Of a stretch of 6,548 nt of DNA, positions 1 to 5,911 are shown in pieces. Under the pieces are notes generated by a model, which was not told where the DNA came from, ran no database searches, and was given only the letters and a program-made list of their open reading frames with translations. The DNA comes from Bacteroidales bacterium UBA1458 (lineage in GTDB: Bacteria > Bacteroidota > Bacteroidia > Bacteroidales > VadinHA17). The stretch is from assembly GCA_002325785.1 (NCBI GenBank), contig DCSU01000074.1, forward strand, positions 1-6,548. The letters run 5' to 3'. The translations under genes were made by a program, and so were the position numbers. The first letter of the stretch is position 1; the number at the start of each line of letters is the position of its first letter.

Positions 1-1376
1 TCACTGAGTATGTTCTGTTGCTGGGAAGCTGTGCCATCAGGATTGTAAATGGTGTATGCCGGGGTAAAACTGGTGGACTTGTTGTAGGATGCGTCAACAC
101 CGAAGCTTGTCCTGACTGTAAAAGACTCCAGAAAGCCGGCTTCGGCAAATATGTTTCCAACGCCTCTGATCCCTTTCCTGTAATCATTTGAATATGCCAG
201 TTGCGCCAACGGGTTACCCACATTGTATACAACTGCAAAGGAGCCGTCAGCATAGTATGGCTCCAGTACCGGCTGAGCTCGGTAAACCGAATAGGTTACA
301 TTGGGTGCGTTCTGCTGGGTATATGGCGCAATGGTTACATTGTTCCCCAGCTTCAGGAAGGGGGTGAGATTATATGTGTTGTTGAGCTTTAGCGTAAGAC
401 GACTGTAGTTGGATTTGTCAATAATTCCGTCCTGCATAAAGGCTCCTATACCTACATAATATTGCGTCATCCTGGTGGCGCCGGTGACCGAAAGCTGGTG
501 GTTTTGTATGGGTGCAATACCAAAAACCTGGTCCTGCCAGTCAGTATTAGGGACCAGATCTACGTTGTTGTACGATCCGGCTACTATCTCGTTTGAGATG
601 ATTGCAAACTCTCTGCCGCTCAGGAGATCTATCTTTTTTGCCAGATGCTGAATTCCAAACTCAGAATTGATATTAAAGCTTGCTTTTTCCTGCCCGATAG
701 TCCCGGTCTTGGTAGTGATGATTATCACGCCGTTTGCGCCCCTTGATCCGTAAATGGCCGTGGCTGATGCATCCTTCAGAACCTCCATGGAGGAAATATC
801 TGATGAATTGAGGAAGGAAATATCATCAAGGATGACACCGTCAACCACAAAAATCGGCGATGAATTATTAAATGTTCCCACGCCCCTTACTCTCACGGCA
901 GCACCAGCTCCTGGCGCTCCGGAAGTACTTATGACCTGCACTCCCGTCACCCGTCCCTGGAGCCCCTGCTCAGGGTTCAGCGAGGTGATCTTCAACAGAT
1001 CATCGGTCTTTACCGAACTCACTGCCCCGGTGAGGTCACTTTTCCTGACCGTACCATAACCTATCACCACCACCTCATCCATCAGCGTGGTCTCAGTAGC
1101 CAGCATCACATCTATCACTGTCCTGCTGCCAACAACGATTTCCTGATTAACCATCCCAACCATTGAAAAAACAATGGTATCCGATGGCGACGCACTCAAC
1201 GTGTAAGTACCGTCAGAGTCAGACATGGTCCCCTTGAAGGTGTTCTTAACCAGCACTGAGACACCTGGGAGGGGTAAGTTCTGATCATCAACAATCGTCC
1301 CCTTTATTGGCACCTGGGCCGAAAGGGGGCCTGCAAACAGAAGGAATAGTAACAGAATGGAGAGTTTTTCTTTCAT
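1..1376 (-). CDS. SusC/RagA-family TonB-linked outer membrane transporter, N-terminal 458 residues (3' end outside window)
   Basis: The frame is open without a stop from an ATG at 1374-1376 to the left edge, giving 458 residues of a protein that normally has about 1,000. Residues 1-20 form a signal peptide (hydrophobic ILLLFLLFAG, cut near LSA-Q). Residues 24-93 are a carboxypeptidase-like regulatory domain. The TonB-box/SusC signature DEVVVIGYGTVRKSDLTGAV lies at 100-119. A plug domain follows to about 222, with the family motifs LQGRVTGVQV (139-148), VRVRG, PIFVVDGV and ASATAIYGSRGANGVIIITT (203-222). The remainder is the start of the 22-strand barrel. Known family role: TonB-powered uptake of oligosaccharides or peptides, paired with a SusD lipoprotein; that partner would lie beyond position 1. 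There is no STN domain before the regulatory domain, so FecR/ECF-sigma signalling through this protein is not expected. The substrate cannot be told. No strong Shine-Dalgarno is visible. A terminator separates it from the upstream peptidase gene, so it probably has its own promoter. Confidence 0.95.
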   Translation of the reverse strand, partial: MKEKLSILLLFLLFAGPLSAQVPIKGTIVDDQNLPLPGVSVLVKNTFKGTMSDSDGTYTLSASPSDTIVFSMVGMVNQEIVVGSRTVIDVMLATETTLMDEVVVIGYGTVRKSDLTGAVSSVKTDDLLKITSLNPEQGLQGRVTGVQVISTSGAPGAGAAVRVRGVGTFNNSSPIFVVDGVILDDISFLNSSDISSMEVLKDASATAIYGSRGANGVIIITTKTGTIGQEKASFNINSEFGIQHLAKKIDLLSGREFAIISNEIVAGSYNNVDLVPNTDWQDQVFGIAPIQNHQLSVTGATRMTQYYVGIGAFMQDGIIDKSNYSRLTLKLNNTYNLTPFLKLGNNVTIAPYTQQNAPNVTYSVYRAQPVLEPYYADGSFAVVYNVGNPLAQLAYSNDYRKGIRGVGNIFAEAGFLESFTVRTSFGVDASYNKSTSFTPAYTIYNPDGTASQQQNILS

Positions 1377-1395
1377 GGTGAGCAGATATTTTAAC

Positions 1396-1428
1396 CAAAT
1401 TATGAAGTATCTACTGTTAATTAACAAA
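1396..1428 (-). promoter_or_regulatory. possible weak Bacteroidota-type promoter for the SusC-like gene
   Basis: Read on the minus strand, a TTTG (1425-1428) is followed after 22 bases by TAATTTG (1396-1402). This resembles the Bacteroidota -33 TTTG / -7 TAnnTTTG arrangement, but the -7 element is one base short of the consensus spacing. The implied 5' leader would be only about 14 bases. It is the best candidate I found between the terminator and the SusC start, but it is weak. Confidence 0.25.
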
Positions 1429-1550
1429 CCAAGCTGATGTTTGATTTTCTCATGAACAAAATTCTCTACCACCAGCACCTATACATTACCACAACAATAA
1501 GTAATATACAATTGTTTATCAATCATTTAAAAATTGAATATTCGCAAATG

Positions 1551-1600
1551 CATAAAGGAACGCCGAAGGCAGCGTTTCTCTCCGCGGACACAAAGGTTAT
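1551..1600. repeat. possible degraded dispersed intergenic repeat
   Basis: A GC-richer patch stands out in AT-rich spacer. It contains a 5-bp inverted repeat AACGC (1559-1563) / GCGTT (1572-1576) with a nested GCC-GAA-GGC, then CCGCGGACACAAAGG. On the minus strand it reads CCTTTGTGTCCGCGGAGAG, which recalls the 'CTTTGCGTCCTCTGCGG' style of repeats that I remember as scattered through environmental Bacteroidota genomes. That resemblance is from memory, and only one copy lies in this window. Confidence 0.3.
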
Positions 1601-1664
1601 TAATATGAGGGTATTGGGGATTACAAAATTCAAAGTATCTTTTATATAATTCCCACATATAAAG

Positions 1665-1697
1665 AAGCATAGACGGACAGGTTGTCCGTCTATGCTT
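1665..1697 (-). terminator. rho-independent-type terminator of the S9 peptidase gene
   Basis: A perfect 15-bp inverted repeat (AAGCATAGACGGACA, 1665-1679; its exact complement 1683-1697) encloses a three-base loop. In the minus direction it begins 54 bases after the peptidase stop codon and is followed by a moderately T-rich run (CTTTATAT). On the plus strand the sequence after the stem is not T-rich, so it fits minus-strand termination. It separates the peptidase transcript from the SusC-like gene. Confidence 0.75.
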
Positions 1698-1702
1698 AGA
1701 TT

Positions 1703-1720
1703 GCCCCATGCGCATGGAGC
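1703..1720. repeat. 18-bp near-palindrome in the peptidase 3' untranslated region
   Basis: CCATGCGCATGG (1706-1717) is a perfect 12-bp palindrome. It extends to GCC...AGC on either side with one mismatched pair (1705/1718), giving 18 bp in all. It lies between the peptidase stop and the terminator hairpin. It could fold as a second, smaller RNA hairpin that protects the 3' end, or be a protein-binding dyad; the sequence does not decide. Confidence 0.5.
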
Positions 1721-1751
1721 TATTCCCGCGCAGAATTTGTAAATATCAGTT

Positions 1752-4640
1752 TTAGTACCCCAGCGTGAATTCTTTTTCGGTGGCTGGTACACCCTCCTTC
1801 ATCCAGATCGGCATCGGTTCGCCCTTCAGGTAGTGATTGAAGAACTGCGCCATCCGCTTCTGGAAATCGACCCTGTTCGGGAACTTCTGTGCCCAGTGAG
1901 GCTCCCCGTTGTAATTCAGGAGCCATGCCGGTTTGCCCAGGCGACGCATCGCCACGAAGAATTCAATGCCCTGGTACCATGGCACTGCACCGTCCTGGTC
2001 ATTCGCCATTATAAGTATGGGGGTCTCAATCTTGTCGACGGAGAAGAGAGGCGAGTTCTCCCAGTATAGGTGCGGAGCCTCCCATATTGATGCCCCGATG
2101 CGACTCTGCTGGTGCTCATACTGCATAGAGCGGTTGTTACCCGACTCCCAGCGTATACCCCCGTAGGCGCTGTACATATTTACAACAGGAGCTCCTGATT
2201 CAATAGCCGCAAAAAGGTTGGTGCGCGTAGCCAGGTATGCGACCTGGTATCCACCCCAGCTGTGACCCTGGGCCCCAATATGCTTCTCATCAACAAATCC
2301 CTGTCCAATCAGTGACATGATTCCCGGCATAACACAATTGTATGCACTCTGTCCGGGATAACCGTCAATATATGTGACATCAGGATTGAAAATCAGGTAA
2401 CCGTTACTGGTATAGTAATGATAGTCGATGGTTGACCTGCCCGGCTCCGGAATCCGATGCCTGAACAGTTCAGTGGAACTCTTCTCGTAGAAATTGACAA
2501 TCATGGGATACTTACGGGCAGGATCAAAACCCTCGGGCTTGTAAAGAAGCCCCTCGAGCTCACGTCCGTCCAGTGATGTCCATTTGACCACCTCGGCCGT
2601 TCCCCATAGATAATCCTTTTGCTGCGGGTTGGCATCGGTGAGTCTCTTCTCTGAGCTGAACGAGAGGTCTGACAGCAGATAGTCAGGGAAAAGGCCGAAG
2701 TTTTCCTTTGCAAAGATCACCGCCTGGCTCTTCTTTGCCTTTATGGGGTTACCCAGGCTGAAATTGCCTCCGTAAAGCCTCAGGGGATTCTCTTTCTTCC
2801 TGATGTCCAATGAGTAGAAGGCTTCTGCCCTGGTCGTCTCATTGACTCCGGTAAGATACTGCTTCTCCGAGGGGTCAATGAAATCATTCTCCTGGTCAAA
2901 GTCCAACAGCCTGTACCTGATACCTTCGCTCCTTCCGTTACCGGTGACATTCAGCGGGGCTCTTCCGGTTGCCGGGTCGAGCGACCAGATGTCATACCTG
3001 TCTGATACCAGGAACGCTTTATCATCTTTCAGCCATCCGGCCTGCGGGTATGACCCCGGAAGGTCCGGTACATCATTCTCCTCATCCCAGACTGTCAGTG
3101 TTGCAGGAGTGGTAAGCCTCAACTCCCGTCCTGCGGCAATATCATATGAGTACCATGAGCTGTCTGCCCCCTGGTACCAGTAAAGATACTTTCCGGCCGG
3201 GGAGAAACGTACCCTTGCCCTGAGCTTCTCCTTTATCATCGTGGCTTCACCGGTCATTACGTCTACAAGCCAAATATCGGCACCGGCACTACCCCTCCAC
3301 ATTGACTCAAGCTCATAAGGCAGTGTAGAGACAGCAACAGCCTTTGGCCCGTCAGCCTTATCCGGTAACTGAATGTCAGGCATCTCCGAAGTGGCCAGCT
3401 GTACGGTCTTCTTACGGTCGGTGTGATATACAGCCATATAAGTCTTTTTGAGATCACGCGGCTTGCTGTTAACCTGAACTGTATGGAGTCTTCCTTCAGC
3501 CCAGTGCCATATATCCACCACAGCGCGGTCCTCATCGAGAACCGTCGTGTCCTTTAGCTTGTATGCCGGGGAGGTGCCGAAGAAAAGCCTCGGATTGTTC
3601 TCCCCGAAAGTCAGTCGTGCATTCTCATTGATAACCCATCCGTCGGGGACACCCTCTGTCCCGGGCGCGGCTGCCACTGCTGCCAGTCCCTTTCCGTCCC
3701 AATAACACAGTGAATATGTATTCCCGGCCTTGTCCTTCTCATCAAAACTAAGGATGAATGCAGCCCTCTCTCCTTTCTTATCAATGGATAGCTGCTTATA
3801 CTTTGCCTTGCCGGCATAAAGAACGCTCTTCTCACCCTTTTTCAGGTCAATTATGAATACCCCCGGCTCCAATTCTTTGTCATCACCGGTGGTAGTATAC
3901 ATTAATTTCTCCGACTCCTCTGCAAACAGATATTCCGTGACGAACCTAACAGAGTCGGTCATTCCTGTGTCCAGGTTACGGTAAAAGAGGGTGTAGCCGT
4001 TATCAGCGGACTCGCTCTTAGGCTTTTTGCCGTTCTCTTTAGCGCCTTCCTTTGCGGTCTCAATGACGGTTTCGTTACCAGCTTCCTTCCCAGCCTCCGG
4101 GGCTCTTTCCCCGGCATTTTCCCTTGAAGCCTCCCCGGTCTTACCGGCCGTATCCTTCGGAGCTGCACTCTTTTCCTTCAGAGGTTCGGTCTGCCATGCA
4201 ATCCAGCCGGCCCATTTTGCAGGTGCCTTAAAGGACTTCAGTCTTACAATTGTGTCCGCCACACCCGTCCCCACATTGTAGATACCAAGCTTGTCAAGTG
4301 GCATATCCTCCTTCTTGGCCTTTTTAAGTTTCAGGGCCCTGACCTCATCTGCCGGAGGTTTGATGGTAAAAAACAGAAAACGCGAGTCAGATGCAACAGT
4401 GACACCTGTGGCATAATTAAATGTTGCTTTAAGCCTGGCATTGCCGTCATATAGTGTTACAACAGGATCACCCTCTGACGGTTCGGTTTTGAATGCCACC
4501 ATGGATCCGTCATCAGAGATCACCCTCTCAGTGATTCGGTTCCAGGTTGTCAGGTCATCAATAGTCATCGCCTTCTTGCCCTGAGGGGTCACCTGAGGGG
4601 AAAGCAGCAATACTATAAGCAATACAATATTTCTTTTCAT
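1752..4640 (-). CDS. secreted S9-family (prolyl oligopeptidase-type) serine peptidase
   Basis: This is a 962-residue protein counted from the ATG at 4638-4640. An in-frame GTG directly before it (4643) would add one residue; ATG is the likelier start. Residues 1-20 form a signal peptide (KRNIVLLIVLLLS, no lipobox cysteine), so it probably acts in the periplasm. Residues ~25-690 should form the beta-propeller that gates the active site. They are interrupted at about 155-214 by a Lys/Glu/Ala/Gly-rich low-complexity linker. The alpha/beta-hydrolase domain spans ~696-945. The catalytic triad can be read as Ser794 in GHSWGGYQ, Asp883 in NDQDGAVPWYQ and His915 in NGEPHWAQ. The usual HGGP-type loop before the nucleophile is replaced by NFYEKSSTELFRHR, which I associate with a long Bacteroidota branch of the family distinct from DPP IV and DPP5. 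The C-terminal WMKEGVPATEKE tail fits that branch. Known role: cleavage of peptides (di/tripeptidyl or oligopeptidase activity). The exact specificity cannot be assigned. The gene has its own terminator. Confidence 0.93.
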   Translation of the reverse strand: MKRNIVLLIVLLLSPQVTPQGKKAMTIDDLTTWNRITERVISDDGSMVAFKTEPSEGDPVVTLYDGNARLKATFNYATGVTVASDSRFLFFTIKPPADEVRALKLKKAKKEDMPLDKLGIYNVGTGVADTIVRLKSFKAPAKWAGWIAWQTEPLKEKSAAPKDTAGKTGEASRENAGERAPEAGKEAGNETVIETAKEGAKENGKKPKSESADNGYTLFYRNLDTGMTDSVRFVTEYLFAEESEKLMYTTTGDDKELEPGVFIIDLKKGEKSVLYAGKAKYKQLSIDKKGERAAFILSFDEKDKAGNTYSLCYWDGKGLAAVAAAPGTEGVPDGWVINENARLTFGENNPRLFFGTSPAYKLKDTTVLDEDRAVVDIWHWAEGRLHTVQVNSKPRDLKKTYMAVYHTDRKKTVQLATSEMPDIQLPDKADGPKAVAVSTLPYELESMWRGSAGADIWLVDVMTGEATMIKEKLRARVRFSPAGKYLYWYQGADSSWYSYDIAAGRELRLTTPATLTVWDEENDVPDLPGSYPQAGWLKDDKAFLVSDRYDIWSLDPATGRAPLNVTGNGRSEGIRYRLLDFDQENDFIDPSEKQYLTGVNETTRAEAFYSLDIRKKENPLRLYGGNFSLGNPIKAKKSQAVIFAKENFGLFPDYLLSDLSFSSEKRLTDANPQQKDYLWGTAEVVKWTSLDGRELEGLLYKPEGFDPARKYPMIVNFYEKSSTELFRHRIPEPGRSTIDYHYYTSNGYLIFNPDVTYIDGYPGQSAYNCVMPGIMSLIGQGFVDEKHIGAQGHSWGGYQVAYLATRTNLFAAIESGAPVVNMYSAYGGIRWESGNNRSMQYEHQQSRIGASIWEAPHLYWENSPLFSVDKIETPILIMANDQDGAVPWYQGIEFFVAMRRLGKPAWLLNYNGEPHWAQKFPNRVDFQKRMAQFFNHYLKGEPMPIWMKEGVPATEKEFTLGY

Positions 4641-4656
4641 CACAGGGAGATTTTGG

Positions 4657-4668
4657 TTAAGCGCTTAA
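4657..4668. promoter_or_regulatory. 12-bp palindrome, candidate LacI-type operator at the peptidase promoter
   Basis: TTAAGCGCTTAA is a perfect palindrome with the central AAGCGCTT seen in LacI/CcpA-type operators. It lies 17 bases upstream of the peptidase ATG. It overlaps TATTTTTA (4666-4673 read on the minus strand), which matches the Bacteroidota -7 pattern TAnnTTTG except at its last base; the -33 position has no TTG. Transcription from that element would start inside the palindrome, the position expected for a repressor site. The repressor itself is not in this window. Confidence 0.45.
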
Positions 4669-4754
4669 AAATAACATTTTCTGCCGGTTGAAAAGATGTT
4701 TTACAATCACCGTCGCTACTTTCCGCAGGCAGTCGCACCGGCCCTCACAACGGG

Positions 4755-4786
4755 TTGTTTTATGTCCGGCATTTTACCTATTTTTG
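4755..4786 (+). promoter_or_regulatory. Bacteroidota-type promoter for the plus-strand gene pair
   Basis: TTG (4755-4757), 21 bases, then TATTTTTG (4779-4786) matches the Bacteroidota consensus (-33 TTTG, -7 TAnnTTTG) at every fixed -7 position and with the normal spacing. Transcription would begin near 4792, leaving a leader of about 104 bases before the ATG at 4896. The -33 element overlaps a small inverted repeat, ACAAC-GG-GTTGT (4747-4758), a possible regulator site. Confidence 0.6.
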
Positions 4787-4827
4787 AACTGCAGGTCAGG
4801 AGCTAATTCAATATTGCATGAATTGAT

Positions 4828-4841
4828 TGCAACCGCTTACA
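4828..4841. promoter_or_regulatory. CRE/LacI-type operator-like site in the leader of the plus-strand gene
   Basis: TGCAACCGCTTACA fits the TG-AA-CG-TT-CA pattern of LacI-family operators, with a central CG. The dyad matches at 7 of 9 half-site positions when extended to 4825-4844. It lies downstream of the predicted start site (about +37) and about 55 bases before the start codon, so a bound protein would act as a roadblock. It shares its core (CGCTT) with the palindrome at 4657-4668. Confidence 0.35.
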
Positions 4842-4860
4842 TTCCCGTTGGATGAAAAGC

Positions 4861-4877
4861 GTCTGCATCAGGCAGAC
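4861..4877 (+). promoter_or_regulatory. small leader hairpin before the 328-residue protein gene
   Basis: GTCTGC (4861-4866) and GCAGAC (4872-4877) form a perfect 6-bp stem with a 5-base loop. It ends 18 bases before the start codon and could influence ribosome access. There is no T-run after it, so it is not a terminator. It may have arisen by chance. Confidence 0.3.
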
Positions 4878-4895
4878 TGAGACAGCTGTACCGAT

Positions 4896-5882
4896 ATGAC
4901 GAGAAAGATAAAATTGCTTAGCCTGTTAGCCACTATCATTGTGCTGGCCACCTTATCCCCGGGAGCAGCAGCACAGGGAACAGTTGTCACAGGCATGATC
5001 ATGGATAACCGCCAGGTGCCTATCGTCGGCGCCACTGTATGCCAGATCAATACCGCAAACTGCACTGCTGCTGATATTAACGGAATATTTCATATTCTTC
5101 TGGAAACAGGCAAAGAGATGAACCTGCAGGTCAAATGCCTTGGATTTAACCCTGTAGAGGTCATCATAGACGAATCAACTACATTCCCGGTGAAGATTAC
5201 AATGAGTTCCATGTATGTCCCGGAAGATTTCTATGTGACCGACAATCTCAGCAATGACGGGACCCGCGCTGCAATGAGGTCATCGCTGAGCCTTAATGCG
5301 GTATTCACTGACTTTGCCGAGTTTACCTCCGACCTCGGGGCACACAACACTGACCTGATGGATTATTTCTCTGTCATCGGGCCGGAGCTTGGAGTAACAG
5401 TCTCAAGGCTCTATTTCGGATTCGGGCTCGGAATGGGTTACAACTACAAGGATGACTATGACACGCTCATCATTGACCTTAAGAACACATCATACAGGCT
5501 TACCCTGGGGTATGACCTTGTCAGCTCACGGAGGGTCCGGCTCACACCACTCATCTCAGTCAGATGGTTGAAATACAGGCTTATGAACTACCCGGGCGAT
5601 CGCAAGATAACACTTACCAATTATCTCTCAGAGCGGGATATTGACATCAGGTTCAACCAGGCCATTGCTATAGCCGGACTGAACATGGAATACATAATGT
5701 ACTCAGCCGCACCTGGCCGGGGCGACTACTGGTCAATAGGTGCTGAAGGAGGTTATGCAGTAAAACTGAACCGGACTCCATGGGTCTATTCGAAGGGAAA
5801 CCGGCTTATGACGGACAGGCAGATAGGACTGAACCATTTCACGGTGGGACTGGGTGTTTCGTACTATACAATTTTCAGGTAA
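4896..5882 (+). CDS. secreted protein with carboxypeptidase-like regulatory domain and predicted outer-membrane beta-rich region
   Basis: A 328-residue protein starting at ATG 4896. Residues 1-27 are a signal peptide (KIKLLSLLATIIVLATLSPGAAA-Q). Residues ~29-104 resemble a carboxypeptidase-like regulatory domain: TVVTGMIMDNRQVPIVGATV, then TAADINGIFHI, then a CLGF turn and a final VKITM strand, as found at the start of SusC proteins. A short linker (105-130) leads to ~200 residues rich in alternating aromatic and polar strands (YFGFGLGMGYNY, YRLTLGYDL, YWSIGAEGGYAV, FTVGLGVSYYTIF), ending close to an aromatic residue. This is consistent with a small outer-membrane barrel of perhaps 8-10 strands. 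Two cysteines, C49 and C56, flank the first hairpin of the regulatory domain and could form a disulfide in the periplasm. No enzyme motif is visible and I assign no function. No clear Shine-Dalgarno precedes the start. It is probably co-transcribed with the reductase gene that follows 29 bases later. Confidence 0.85.
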   Translation: MTRKIKLLSLLATIIVLATLSPGAAAQGTVVTGMIMDNRQVPIVGATVCQINTANCTAADINGIFHILLETGKEMNLQVKCLGFNPVEVIIDESTTFPVKITMSSMYVPEDFYVTDNLSNDGTRAAMRSSLSLNAVFTDFAEFTSDLGAHNTDLMDYFSVIGPELGVTVSRLYFGFGLGMGYNYKDDYDTLIIDLKNTSYRLTLGYDLVSSRRVRLTPLISVRWLKYRLMNYPGDRKITLTNYLSERDIDIRFNQAIAIAGLNMEYIMYSAAPGRGDYWSIGAEGGYAVKLNRTPWVYSKGNRLMTDRQIGLNHFTVGLGVSYYTIFR

Positions 5883-5911
5883 GCCTGAACCAACTATGAT
5901 CAACCTAAACA

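Larger units (their letters stand above)
1377..1751. other. 375-base intergenic region between peptidase stop and SusC-like start
   Basis: Both flanking genes are on the minus strand. From the peptidase side this region holds a near-palindrome (1703-1720), a terminator hairpin (1665-1697), a GC-richer patch that resembles dispersed intergenic repeats (about 1551-1600), and a very AT-rich stretch (about 1490-1540) leading to the possible promoter. The only open frame of note (1437-1649, plus strand, 70 codons) has low-complexity composition, no recognisable domain and crosses the repeat-like patch; I do not regard it as a gene. No tRNA or riboswitch-like structure was recognised. Confidence 0.7.

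Noticed and set aside
754..1059. 101-codon plus-strand frame opposite the SusC-like gene
   Set aside because: Antisense to the conserved plug domain of the transporter and without any family resemblance.
1437..1649. 70-codon plus-strand frame in the intergenic spacer
   Set aside because: No domain, biased AT-driven composition, and it crosses the repeat-like patch; neighbouring promoter signals point the other way.
4027..4281. 84-codon plus-strand frame opposite the peptidase linker
   Set aside because: Its Ser/Ala/Pro-rich composition is just the antisense reading of the Lys/Glu/Ala-rich linker; it has no start context.
4641..4643. GTG as start codon of the S9 peptidase
   Set aside because: An ATG follows immediately and gives a normal signal peptide start (MKRN); the GTG adds only one residue and ATG starts are preferred.
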